From NCBI GenBank assembly GCA_013298375.1, contig JAAFHM010000116.1, positions 1-11,454 of the forward strand: 11,454 bases of DNA, written 5' to 3'. The notes under the pieces are model-generated. The model made no database searches and was not told the origin of the DNA. It saw only the letters and a list, made by a program, of their open reading frames with translations. Position numbers and translations under genes: made by a program. Below, piece after piece: positions 6,299-11,454 of the stretch (within the stretch, counting starts at the first letter, position 1; each line of letters starts with the position of its first letter). This DNA comes from Ignavibacteria bacterium. Its GTDB lineage: Bacteria; Bacteroidota; Ignavibacteria; Kapaibacteriales; UBA4661.

Positions 6299-7366
6299 TT
6301 ATCTTGCTCGCCAAACCGCGCCGTTAGGTTTTGCGCCAACGGTAAGGGTTTTAGAAACTTTTTTCGTTGCCACATCAATCACCGAAACGTTTGCTGCATT
6401 TTGATTGGTGATATACGCGGTTTTGCCGTCGCCGGAGAAGGCAAGAGCGTGTGCGCCCGCACCTGTGGCGAGTTCGCCAAGTTTTGCGTCGGAAGTGAGC
6501 GAGAAAAACACGACTTTGCCGTTGTCGGTATCGGTAATCCACAGTTCGCCGTTGGGCGCGGTGGCTGCCATTGCGGGCGTGAAGCCAAGATTGTAGGTGC
6601 GAACGACGTTCAAGGTTTGTGCGTCAATGGCAGTCACACTTTTGCCTTCTTCGTTATCTACATACATCACATTATTCGAGCCTTGCCACGCACCAACGGG
6701 GTCTTTGCCAACGGCAATCGTTTTGACGACATTTTTTGCGGCAACATCAATCACGGAAACGGTATTGGAAGCACCATTGCAGACAAAAGCATATTTGCCG
6801 TCGCGGGAGAACGTAACCTCGGCGGGCATTGCGCCAACGGCAATTGTCTTCATTGTAGCGAGGGAACTTGCATCCAGCACAAGCACCGTGCCGTTATCCA
6901 TCATCTGTGTTGTCCAAATTTCTTTGCCGTCAGGCGAAAAGATTGCGTTGTGGTTCATTGCTTCCAGCATTCGGGATTTCATGGTCGCACCTGTTTGGGC
7001 ATCCATCAGCATCACGCTTCCCATCATGCCAGCCATACCGCCTGTGTGCCCTGCGCTCAAATCCATGCCCGGCACAGCAAGAGCTTTCATCATTTTATCG
7101 GGGCTGAGATAGAGGTGATGCGGAAACGCAGCGTTTTGAAGTTTGATAGTTGCGGCAACGGTGCTGTTTTCGGTATTGATGACCGATACGGAATTATCGC
7201 CACCATTCACGACAAAGAGCGCGTCAAACGCGATAGCTGTAATGGCAGTAGAGGTAGGTTCTTTCACGGACATATTCATATTGCCCATAGAGTTGCTACA
7301 AGCATTCATGCCCAACATGATGGTGCAAAGAAGGGCAGTACGGGAGACGAAACGAGAGAAATTCAT
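6299..7366 (-). CDS. YVTN-type beta-propeller lipoprotein, Met-rich
   Basis: 355 residues. The N-terminus MNFSRFVSRTALLCTIMLGM leads to NAC with C23 as the likely lipidated cysteine; Asn and Met before it make the lipobox imperfect. The mature protein begins with the Met-rich SNSMGNMNMS. The body is a YVTN/NHL-like propeller with blades recognisable by FVVNGGDNSVSVINTENSTV (51-70), FVCNGASNTVSVIDV (194-208) and YITNQNAANVSVIDV (318-332), each followed by a KTxxVG strand. Within one blade, residues about 98-125 hold PGMDLSAGHTGGMAGMMGSV, a Met/His cluster that looks like a copper-binding insertion. Propellers of this kind usually bind proteins or ligands on the cell surface or in the periplasm. 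A role in extracytoplasmic copper binding is inferred from the Met clusters and neighbours. Repeat copies flank it on both sides. Confidence 0.85.
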   Translation of the reverse strand: MNFSRFVSRTALLCTIMLGMNACSNSMGNMNMSVKEPTSTAITAIAFDALFVVNGGDNSVSVINTENSTVAATIKLQNAAFPHHLYLSPDKMMKALAVPGMDLSAGHTGGMAGMMGSVMLMDAQTGATMKSRMLEAMNHNAIFSPDGKEIWTTQMMDNGTVLVLDASSLATMKTIAVGAMPAEVTFSRDGKYAFVCNGASNTVSVIDVAAKNVVKTIAVGKDPVGAWQGSNNVMYVDNEEGKSVTAIDAQTLNVVRTYNLGFTPAMAATAPNGELWITDTDNGKVVFFSLTSDAKLGELATGAGAHALAFSGDGKTAYITNQNAANVSVIDVATKKVSKTLTVGAKPNGAVWRAR

Positions 7367-7399
7367 AGGTGTATTCCAAGAATTGGGTTGGTGAAAAAT

Positions 7400-7457
7400 T
7401 GGAGTGCGGAAATTTATTTCCGCGATTGTTGAAAAAGGCGGAATGAATTCCGCACTC
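7400..7457. repeat. REP/BIME-like paired palindrome, copy 8
   Basis: Left half 7400-7422 is GGAGT plus GCGGAAATTTATTTCCGC (18-bp form); right half 7437-7457 has GCGGAATGAATTCCGC. Loop 14 nt. It begins 27 nt after the methyltransferase stop and ends 33 nt before the beta-propeller start. Confidence 0.88.
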
Positions 7458-7484
7458 CGCGTGTATGATTGTTGATTTCAAGTA

Positions 7485-8144
7485 TCACGGCTCACACTTT
7501 TGAGCCATATGATAGCGATATGTGCCGATAGCAGTGTTTACAAAGCCAGACTCTTCAAGGTTATCAAAACCTGCTGTGGTCATTATTTCGGGTAATAAGC
7601 CTTGTACATTTTCCTCCGTCGTTGCGAAACCGTCAAGAAGTTGAACGGAATAAAAAGCCCACCGCATACGGCGATTGCTGGGCTTGCCCCAATCACCAAT
7701 AACAAGAACGCCATTCGGCTTGAGAACACGCCAAATCTCACGAAGGCAATGCAATTTTGCTGCATAGTCAAGCTGATGAAAGACGAGAGAGCTAACAGCT
7801 TTATCAAACGTGGCATTTTCGTAGGGCAATTTTTCGCCATCATAGAGGTCAAGCGTAAGCAATACACCTTTGCGCTCTGCATTCCGAAGGGCATATTGGC
7901 GGACATTTGGGTCAATATCCACACCTGTCAAAACAGCATCGGGCATACGTTCTTTGATACGAAGGCTTACTGCCGCCGTACCATAGCCAAAATCCAAAAT
8001 GTGTTCACCAGCCTGCGGATGAAGTATATCAACCAAACGAGAGCGAAATTGTTCTTCCGGCATCGTGAGCTTGATAGCCATATCATAAAGCCCAGTGAGC
8101 CAATGATAGCCAAGAGCGGGTGTAAACGATGAGCGTGTGTGCAT
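7485..8144 (-). CDS. Class I SAM-dependent methyltransferase (second of a tandem pair)
   Basis: 219 residues from the ATG at 8142-8144. A longer frame starts at 8192 but would overlap the upstream gene by 46 bp. The chosen ATG lies two bases after that gene's TGA (TGACTATG), which suggests translational coupling. Motif I is ILDFGYGTA (49-57), where most relatives have D-x-G-C-G-T-G: the Cys is Tyr and the last Gly is Ala, so SAM binding may be altered or the enzyme divergent. Other family marks are GVDIDPN (74-80), LPYENATFDKAVSS (107-119), a WRVLKPNGVLVIGDWG strand (139-153), VQLLDGFATTEENVQGLLP and AGFDNLEE. The substrate is unknown. Relatives with the SSLxFHxL and DWGxP marks occur near metal-resistance genes, so methylation of a metal, metalloid or small thiol is possible but unproven. 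Confidence 0.82.
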   Translation of the reverse strand: MHTRSSFTPALGYHWLTGLYDMAIKLTMPEEQFRSRLVDILHPQAGEHILDFGYGTAAVSLRIKERMPDAVLTGVDIDPNVRQYALRNAERKGVLLTLDLYDGEKLPYENATFDKAVSSLVFHQLDYAAKLHCLREIWRVLKPNGVLVIGDWGKPSNRRMRWAFYSVQLLDGFATTEENVQGLLPEIMTTAGFDNLEESGFVNTAIGTYRYHMAQKCEP

Positions 8145-8146
8145 AG

Positions 8147-8734
8147 TCAAGCAGTTATTTTTTTGAAATTCAGTGTGTAATTCCATTGCCATCCGTACAT
8201 TTCCGGCAAATCAAAACCTTCCTGTATAACGAAGGATTCTACGACATCCATAGGCATAAATGCAGGAGCGGGACGATGTTCTGAAATTGAAAGAAAACCA
8301 TCTGCTTTCAAAACACGCCATGCTTCCTTGAGAAAAGTTTGTTGTGCGTAAAGTTCACCAAAAACAGCAACGAGGTATATCATATCAACGCTTCCATCGG
8401 TAAGAGGTAGCCTTACCGCATCGGTATTGATGTAACGAACATTATCTAATCGGGCTTTCTCTATTTTGCTTTTCGCTGTGGCAAGCATATTTTCTTGGTC
8501 ATCTATCAACGTCAAAATGCCATAGGTCAGGAAGCGTGCTACTTCCACGCTATAAAATCCTGCACCGCATCCTACCTCAAGCACTCGAAAGTCTTTTTGT
8601 AAGGGTAAACGTTTCAAGTGTTTTTTTGGGGAAAGAAGGATGTTGCGTAGCGGCTCCCACGCATTTGACCTTCGATAAGGATAAATGCTACTACCCGCAG
8701 CATTGCTTTGTGCGGCACACCAAGAATGTTGCAT
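8147..8734 (-). CDS. Class I SAM-dependent methyltransferase (first of a tandem pair)
   Basis: 195 residues. The start is fixed by a strong AAAGGAG on the minus strand (CTCCTTT, 8741-8747), six bases upstream of the ATG. Motif I is VLEVGCGAGFYS (51-62), with the canonical GCGxG. A second acidic site sits in LTLIDDQENML (75-84), followed by NVRYINTDAVRLPLTDGSVD (98-117) and the WRVLKADGFLSISEH strand (139-153). This is a compact Rossmann methyltransferase of the Methyltransf_11/25 kind. The C-terminus is short (FDLPEMYGWQWNYTLNFKK) and the N-terminus carries a few Cys/Ser-rich residues before the fold. Its stop is nearly fused to the next methyltransferase start, and its own start lies 23 bp after the DUF2231 gene, so three genes here are tightly packed without repeats. 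Substrate unknown. Confidence 0.85.
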   Translation of the reverse strand: MQHSWCAAQSNAAGSSIYPYRRSNAWEPLRNILLSPKKHLKRLPLQKDFRVLEVGCGAGFYSVEVARFLTYGILTLIDDQENMLATAKSKIEKARLDNVRYINTDAVRLPLTDGSVDMIYLVAVFGELYAQQTFLKEAWRVLKADGFLSISEHRPAPAFMPMDVVESFVIQEGFDLPEMYGWQWNYTLNFKKITA

Positions 8735-8740
8735 TTGTGT

Positions 8741-8747
8741 CTCCTTT
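8741..8747 (-). promoter_or_regulatory. Strong ribosome-binding site of the first methyltransferase
   Basis: AAAGGAG on the minus strand, six bases before the ATG at 8734. It is the clearest Shine-Dalgarno in the window and fixes the start of this gene. Confidence 0.65.
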
Positions 8748-8757
8748 CTTCGTATCC

Positions 8758-9459
8758 TTAATGCGTTTCTAAAAAATTACCTTGCGGACCAACGCCGTAA
8801 ATATGCGTCAGTTCCGCGCCGTGATGCCCAGCAATACCAACAGCGACGGCGGTTGCTACGGCTGCCAAAAATACCAATGCCTCCACAGGGAGGGTGAAAC
8901 GCGAGAAGCGAGGCTGCACAAGAAATTGCGAAAGAAGTTTCAAGAGAAGAGTGAACGCCGCGCCGCGTACCGTCCAATCGGCGTACAAATCGTGTTGTTT
9001 CAGTACGGCTTCGGCGGCATCGCTGATAACGTCCACGTGTGCATGAAATGTCGTGGAAGCCAGATATGCCGCGACAAATCCCAAGAGCGTCAGTGCCATC
9101 GTTGCAAAGCCAAGTTCCTTTCGCAGCACGAAAAAACTCACCAACTGCACGAGTGGAACAAGCATGAGAAGAACGATAGGGAAATGCACCACGAGCGGAT
9201 GCAACGTCGGGAAACCGCCTTGAATGGCTTCTCCGGCAACGGGCTTGTGAGCATGATGGTCGCCGTCGTGTGCGTCGGAAGCAGACATGGAAAGGGTTGC
9301 AGACGTTTCGGCGGAAACGCTTGCGGAAGTTATCGGCTGAGATGCGGCTTTTTTGTGGGGTTTATTGCCATGTGCGAGAGTGGAGGTGATTGCTAACGGC
9401 AATGCCAAAATAGCAAGCACGAACCACCACGCCACCAGCGCGGTTGAACGAGAGAGCAT
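8758..9459 (-). CDS. DUF2231-like membrane protein with His-rich segment
   Basis: 233 residues from the ATG at 9457-9459. This start is chosen over an upstream one at 9540 because GGAGG (CCTCC on the plus strand, 9467-9471) precedes it and it opens a signal or anchor (MLSRSTALVAWWFVLAILAL). Residues about 29-72 form a soluble His-rich stretch (LAHGNKPHKK, then DAHDGDHHAHKP at 62-73). Next come FPTLHPLVVHFPIVLLMLVP (83-102), the HPxxVHFPI mark of DUF2231, and three further hydrophobic helices (about 118-138, 165-180, 192-210). H87, H92, H139 and H141 could bind heme or metal; this is inference. DUF2231 has no settled function. The His-rich stretch fits metal binding outside the membrane. Neighbours: the HYC_CC_PP gene before it, the methyltransferase pair after it. 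Confidence 0.8.
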   Translation of the reverse strand: MLSRSTALVAWWFVLAILALPLAITSTLAHGNKPHKKAASQPITSASVSAETSATLSMSASDAHDGDHHAHKPVAGEAIQGGFPTLHPLVVHFPIVLLMLVPLVQLVSFFVLRKELGFATMALTLLGFVAAYLASTTFHAHVDVISDAAEAVLKQHDLYADWTVRGAAFTLLLKLLSQFLVQPRFSRFTLPVEALVFLAAVATAVAVGIAGHHGAELTHIYGVGPQGNFLETH

Positions 9460-9466
9460 GATAAAG

Positions 9467-9471
9467 CCTCC
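9467..9471 (-). promoter_or_regulatory. Ribosome-binding site deciding the DUF2231 start
   Basis: GGAGG on the minus strand, seven bases before the ATG at 9459. It selects this start over the in-frame ATG at 9540, which lies inside the hairpin region. Confidence 0.6.
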
Positions 9472-9518
9472 AAAAAAATGGTAGTGTTGAATAAAAGAAA
9501 TAGGGACAAAACACGACG

Positions 9519-9555
9519 AACCGCACGGAAGGTATCGCAATGATACTCCGTCGGT
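9519..9555 (-). other. Long-stem hairpin between the HYC_CC_PP and DUF2231 genes
   Basis: Stem segments AACCG/CGGTT, ACGGA/TCCGT and GTATC/GATAC (15 bp in all) are separated by a one-base bulge and a two-base bulge, with a 5-nt loop. It begins 19 nt after the upstream stop. There is no T-run directly after it on the minus strand, so it may be a stability or processing element rather than an intrinsic terminator. It is unrelated to the REP-like family. Confidence 0.4.
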
Positions 9556-9574
9556 TAAGAAAGAGGGTGGAGGC

Positions 9575-9982
9575 TTAAATCAGAAGGGAACGGAACAGGA
9601 CAGGGATGTCCGAACTTCGGGCAGGAGGATGGGTGTCGAAGGCAACGGTGCAAACCGTATGTTTTTCGCTGAGAGTGATAGCAAGAGTTGGTGGCAATAT
9701 TGCATGAAGCGTTGCTACAAGCGGATTTGGTGCGAGGGTGAGCGCACCAAGCACACCATCAGGGTGAAACTCGCTCACGTGAACCTCATTGTGGCAACAA
9801 TCATTTTCGCAGCAATCGGAAGAATCACTTTCGTCGTGATTGCAGTCGCATTGCTTCGCCTTTCCAACGGAAATACTATCCATCTTCTCGCCACAAAAAT
9901 GGTACACGAGTGGCGGTCCGCTTATTGCAATAAGCAGATGTGCGGATAGCACAAAGGATAATATTTTGGAAAGGAGTTTCAT
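9575..9982 (-). CDS. HYC_CC_PP-type Cys-rich small protein
   Basis: 135 residues from the ATG at 9980-9982. This start is chosen because it opens a signal/anchor segment (MKLLSKILSFVLSAHLLIAI); the earlier in-frame ATG at 10024 lies inside a terminator-like hairpin. The layout follows a small family common in Bacteroidota: a PPLVYHFCGEK motif (HFC 28-30, where the family usually has HYC), a Cys-rich middle (CDC 45-47, CC 57-58, CC 62-63, H64) within an acidic stretch, and THPPARSSD near the end (PP 119-120). The family is uncharacterised but usually sits beside metal-transport genes or TonB-linked receptors, as it does here next to the CDF exporter. Binding of a thiophilic metal outside the cytoplasm is the natural guess. 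No Shine-Dalgarno is seen. Confidence 0.8.
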   Translation of the reverse strand: MKLLSKILSFVLSAHLLIAISGPPLVYHFCGEKMDSISVGKAKQCDCNHDESDSSDCCENDCCHNEVHVSEFHPDGVLGALTLAPNPLVATLHAILPPTLAITLSEKHTVCTVAFDTHPPARSSDIPVLFRSLLI

Positions 9983-10003
9983 AGCTTGTAAAACGCAATA
10001 TAC

Positions 10004-10040
10004 AAAAAAATGTTGCGAAAGCAAGTTAGGACTTTCGCAA
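10004..10040 (-). terminator. Intrinsic terminator or attenuator candidate after the CDF gene
   Basis: A perfect 9-bp stem, TTGCGAAAG (10013-10021) with CTTTCGCAA (10032-10040), encloses a 10-nt loop. On the minus strand the stem is followed after two bases by a run of seven Ts (10004-10010). It lies only 21 bp before the HYC_CC_PP start and beyond repeat copy 9. It could end the czcD transcript or attenuate entry into the next gene. Confidence 0.45.
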
Positions 10041-10047
10041 AAAAATT

Positions 10048-10114
10048 GGAGTGCGGAATGTATTCCGCGTATTTACTGACATCTTGCAGCATTGCAGAAT
10101 ACATTCCGCACTCC
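10048..10114. repeat. REP/BIME-like paired palindrome, copy 9
   Basis: Left half 10048-10068 is GGAGT plus GCGGAATGTATTCCGC; right half 10094-10114 has GCAGAATACATTCCGC, the reverse complement of the left apart from one base. Loop 25 nt. It sits 66 nt after the CDF gene stop. Together with the terminator-like hairpin it accounts for most of the 198-bp gap at 9983-10180, the longest in the window. I see no promoter in the remaining 10115-10180. Confidence 0.88.
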
Positions 10115-10180
10115 AAAACGCTCATCTGCGAACATCCTACAAATAACAAAATGGTATGACGTTCGCTGTTTATAGTACCG

Positions 10181-11128
10181 TTACTCCTCGCAGTCCTGAT
10201 GACACGCCGCTCCACCGTCTGCCGCTTCAAGCTGAAGCGTCGCGTGATGAATGGCAAACCGCTCTTCGAGTGCATGAGCGGCATCATGGAGGAATGTATT
10301 GGGAACGGGGAGGGAATATCCTTCAGAAAAGACGATGTGCGCCGTCAGTGCGGTTTCCGTCGTACTCATTGCCCACACGTGCAAATCGTGAACAGAAGCA
10401 ACACCCGCAAGTCCGCTCAAATACTCACGCACAGCCGAAATATCCACATCACGCGGCACGGCATCCAACGCCATTGTGAGCGCGTCGGTCAGTAGCCCCC
10501 ACGTGCCATAAACAACCACCGCAACAATGAACAAACTCATGGCAGGGTCAAGCCAGAACCAGCCTGTTTGCCCAATCACAATGCCCGAAATTACCACGCC
10601 AAGCGAAACCGCCGCATCTGCCGCCATATGGAGAAACGCGCCTTTGATGTTTGCATCCTGTTCGCGTCCGCGCATAAAGAGCAGTGCCGTTGCGGTGTTG
10701 ATGACCACACCAATCGCCGCCACCCATATTACCACACTTCCGGCGACGGGTGTAGGCTCACGCAAGCGTCCGAGAGCCTCCCACGCAATACCGCCACACG
10801 CAACCAAAAGCAGCACAGCATTGAGCAGCGCGGCAAGCACCGACGACTTCCGAAAGCCGTAGGTATAGCGACTGCGCGTGCCAGTGTTCAACTGCTTGCG
10901 AACAAGCCACGAGGCAAACCACGCAAACACGAGGCTCAAAACGTCGCTTAAATTATGCCCCGCATCGGCAACCAATGCCATCGAGTTTGACCAAAAGCCA
11001 AAGCCGCTTTCAATGAACACATACAAAAGATTGAGCGTAATGCCGACCGCAAATGCACGGTCAAAGGTCGCGGGTGCGTGTGAATGCGCGTGTCCCTGCG
11101 AAGAAGAATGATTGTGAGAGTGAGCCAT
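10181..11128 (-). CDS. czcD: CzcD/ZitB-type cation diffusion facilitator
   Basis: 315 residues, normal for the family. An inner-membrane proton-driven exporter, most likely of Zn(II) and perhaps Cd(II) or Co(II). The N-terminus is His-rich (MAHSHNHSSSQGHAHSHAP), which is typical of CzcD/ZitB. Six helices follow. The transport site is shown by DAGHNLSD in helix 2 (H58, D62) and HMAADAAVS in helix 5 (H167, D171), the HxxxD pair of zinc-selecting members. Between helices 4 and 5 is a short loop (RGREQDANIKG). The cytoplasmic domain from about 215 carries VHDLHVWAMSTTETALTAHI (247-266). The C-terminal end adds GGAACHQDCEE with C309 and C313 near H310, a possible extra metal site. It follows the outer-membrane protein gene by 30 bp with no repeat, suggesting one transcript. 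Confidence 0.93.
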   Translation of the reverse strand: MAHSHNHSSSQGHAHSHAPATFDRAFAVGITLNLLYVFIESGFGFWSNSMALVADAGHNLSDVLSLVFAWFASWLVRKQLNTGTRSRYTYGFRKSSVLAALLNAVLLLVACGGIAWEALGRLREPTPVAGSVVIWVAAIGVVINTATALLFMRGREQDANIKGAFLHMAADAAVSLGVVISGIVIGQTGWFWLDPAMSLFIVAVVVYGTWGLLTDALTMALDAVPRDVDISAVREYLSGLAGVASVHDLHVWAMSTTETALTAHIVFSEGYSLPVPNTFLHDAAHALEERFAIHHATLQLEAADGGAACHQDCEE

Positions 11129-11158
11129 GACGATTCCAAGAAATAGTGAACAATGAGA

Positions 11159-11454
11159 TTAAAAATATGTTGCCAAGCCAAACTGTACACCCGCACGGCG
11201 CACAGGCAGATTACCTAAAAGGTCACGGATAAATTCCTGACGATAATTCAGACGAAAAACCGTGTTCGGCGTAGGGCGAAAGCTGATTCCCACTGCGCCC
11301 GCCGTTATTTCATCGCCGATGATTCCGCCTGTTGCGGCGAACTGCCCGACGTTATAATCTACGTGTTCTACGCGAAATGTGGCATTGATGGTGGCTGCCG
11401 CGAAGTCCAGCACTGCGCCTGTCCACACAGGGACAATCGCATCCAGATACGCGC
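11159..11454 (-). CDS. C-terminal end of an outer-membrane beta-barrel protein (cut by window edge)
   Basis: The last 97 or so residues of a gene that enters from the right edge. The open frame runs unbroken from base 11454 to the TAA at 11159. The in-frame GTG at 11428 is an internal Val codon, not a start. The sequence alternates polar and hydrophobic residues in strand-length stretches (ATINATFRVEHVDY, EITAGAVGISFRPTPNTVFRLNYRQEF) and ends GVQFGLATYF. A terminal Phe after an amphipathic strand is the usual outer-membrane assembly signal. It could be a porin or another barrel. Specific homology is not evident from this fragment, and its position next to the CDF exporter suggests, without proof, a link to metal export or uptake. 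Confidence 0.7.
   Translation of the reverse strand, partial: AYLDAIVPVWTGAVLDFAAATINATFRVEHVDYNVGQFAATGGIIGDEITAGAVGISFRPTPNTVFRLNYRQEFIRDLLGNLPVRRAGVQFGLATYF

Noticed and set aside
6202..6378. N-terminal extension of the PHGG/CCH protein to 6378
   Set aside because: It crosses repeat copy 7 and overlaps the propeller gene; the ATG at 6201 has a ribosome-binding site and a signal peptide.
6122..7432. Long plus-strand open frame (436 codons) across the beta-propeller gene
   Set aside because: It is antisense to a well-supported lipoprotein gene with signal peptide and propeller blades, and its translation is Cys/His-rich low-complexity with no recognisable domain. It is a shadow of minus-strand codon bias.
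575..10114. CRISPR array
   Set aside because: The repeated units are about 0.4-2.7 kb apart with genes between them, are internally palindromic pairs, and vary in sequence. There are no regular spacers and no cas genes.
575..10114. Repeats as ordinary intrinsic terminators
   Set aside because: None of the nine pairs is followed by a T-run on the minus strand, and two of them lie inside coding sequence. Partial termination remains possible and is raised as a finding.
575..10114. Repeats as MITEs of a classical DDE insertion sequence
   Set aside because: No target-site duplications could be seen at the flanks, and the GGAG foot with self-palindromic halves fits REP units better than terminal inverted repeats.
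11429..11454. Right-edge protein starting at the GTG at 11428
   Set aside because: The frame stays open upstream of the GTG to the window edge and the sequence reads as the middle of a barrel strand, so the GTG is an internal Val codon.

Overview
The window is a compact, single-strand stretch of a bacterial chromosome. All 16 genes found (14 complete, one cut at each edge) lie on the minus strand, so transcription runs from high to low coordinates. The gene content points to the Bacteroidota/Chlorobiota side of the tree: a HYC_CC_PP-type small protein, an AraC regulator with an N-terminal CxxC heavy-metal domain, a DUF2911 protein, and one TAnnTTTG-type promoter candidate. Base composition looks moderate, with GC slightly under 50% by eye. 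Genus cannot be told from this window.

Functionally this is a copper/heavy-metal homeostasis island. In transcription order it reads: end of an outer-membrane beta-barrel protein (11454-11159); a CzcD-type zinc/cation diffusion facilitator (11128-10181); a Cys-rich HYC_CC_PP small protein (9982-9575); a His-rich DUF2231-like membrane protein (9459-8758); two SAM-dependent methyltransferases (8734-7485); a Met-rich YVTN beta-propeller lipoprotein (7366-6299); a small exported protein with PHGG and CCH motifs (6201-5746); a membrane-anchored HMA protein (5644-5255); an exported NTF2-like protein (5154-4711); an exported DUF2911 protein (4659-4093); the HMA-AraC regulator (4001-3387); a CopZ-like chaperone (3260-2955); the Cu(I) P-type ATPase CopA (2924-639); a membrane-tethered cupredoxin (560-183); and the start of an unrecognised gene (100-1). 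A plausible division of labour is efflux from the cytoplasm by CopA and CzcD, cytoplasmic delivery by the chaperone, sensing by the HMA-AraC protein, and envelope buffering by the HMA, PHGG/CCH, cupredoxin and YVTN proteins. These roles are inferred from family membership.

The most unusual structure is not a gene. Ten of the 15 gene junctions carry copies of one intergenic repeat. Each half-unit is a 5'-GGAG(T) foot followed by a short perfect or near-perfect palindrome, GCGGAATnnATTCCGC or a variant. Nine copies are two half-units in inverted orientation around a 13-54 nt loop; one is a solo half. This is the architecture of REP sequences and BIMEs (GGAG/GTAG foot plus hairpin, mobilised by RAYT/TnpA-REP transposases). 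Arm sequences differ between copies with pairing preserved. Copies sit mostly 5-11 nt after the upstream stop codon. Two copies lie inside reading frames and supply the C-terminal tails and stop codons of the CopZ-like chaperone and the HMA-AraC regulator.

Other regulatory candidates are a promoter with an overlapping 7-bp inverted repeat upstream of the chaperone-copA pair, an intrinsic terminator or attenuator before the HYC_CC_PP gene, and a long-stem hairpin before the DUF2231 gene. No gene-free stretch exceeds 300 bases. The longest, 9983-10180, holds one repeat copy and the terminator-like hairpin.
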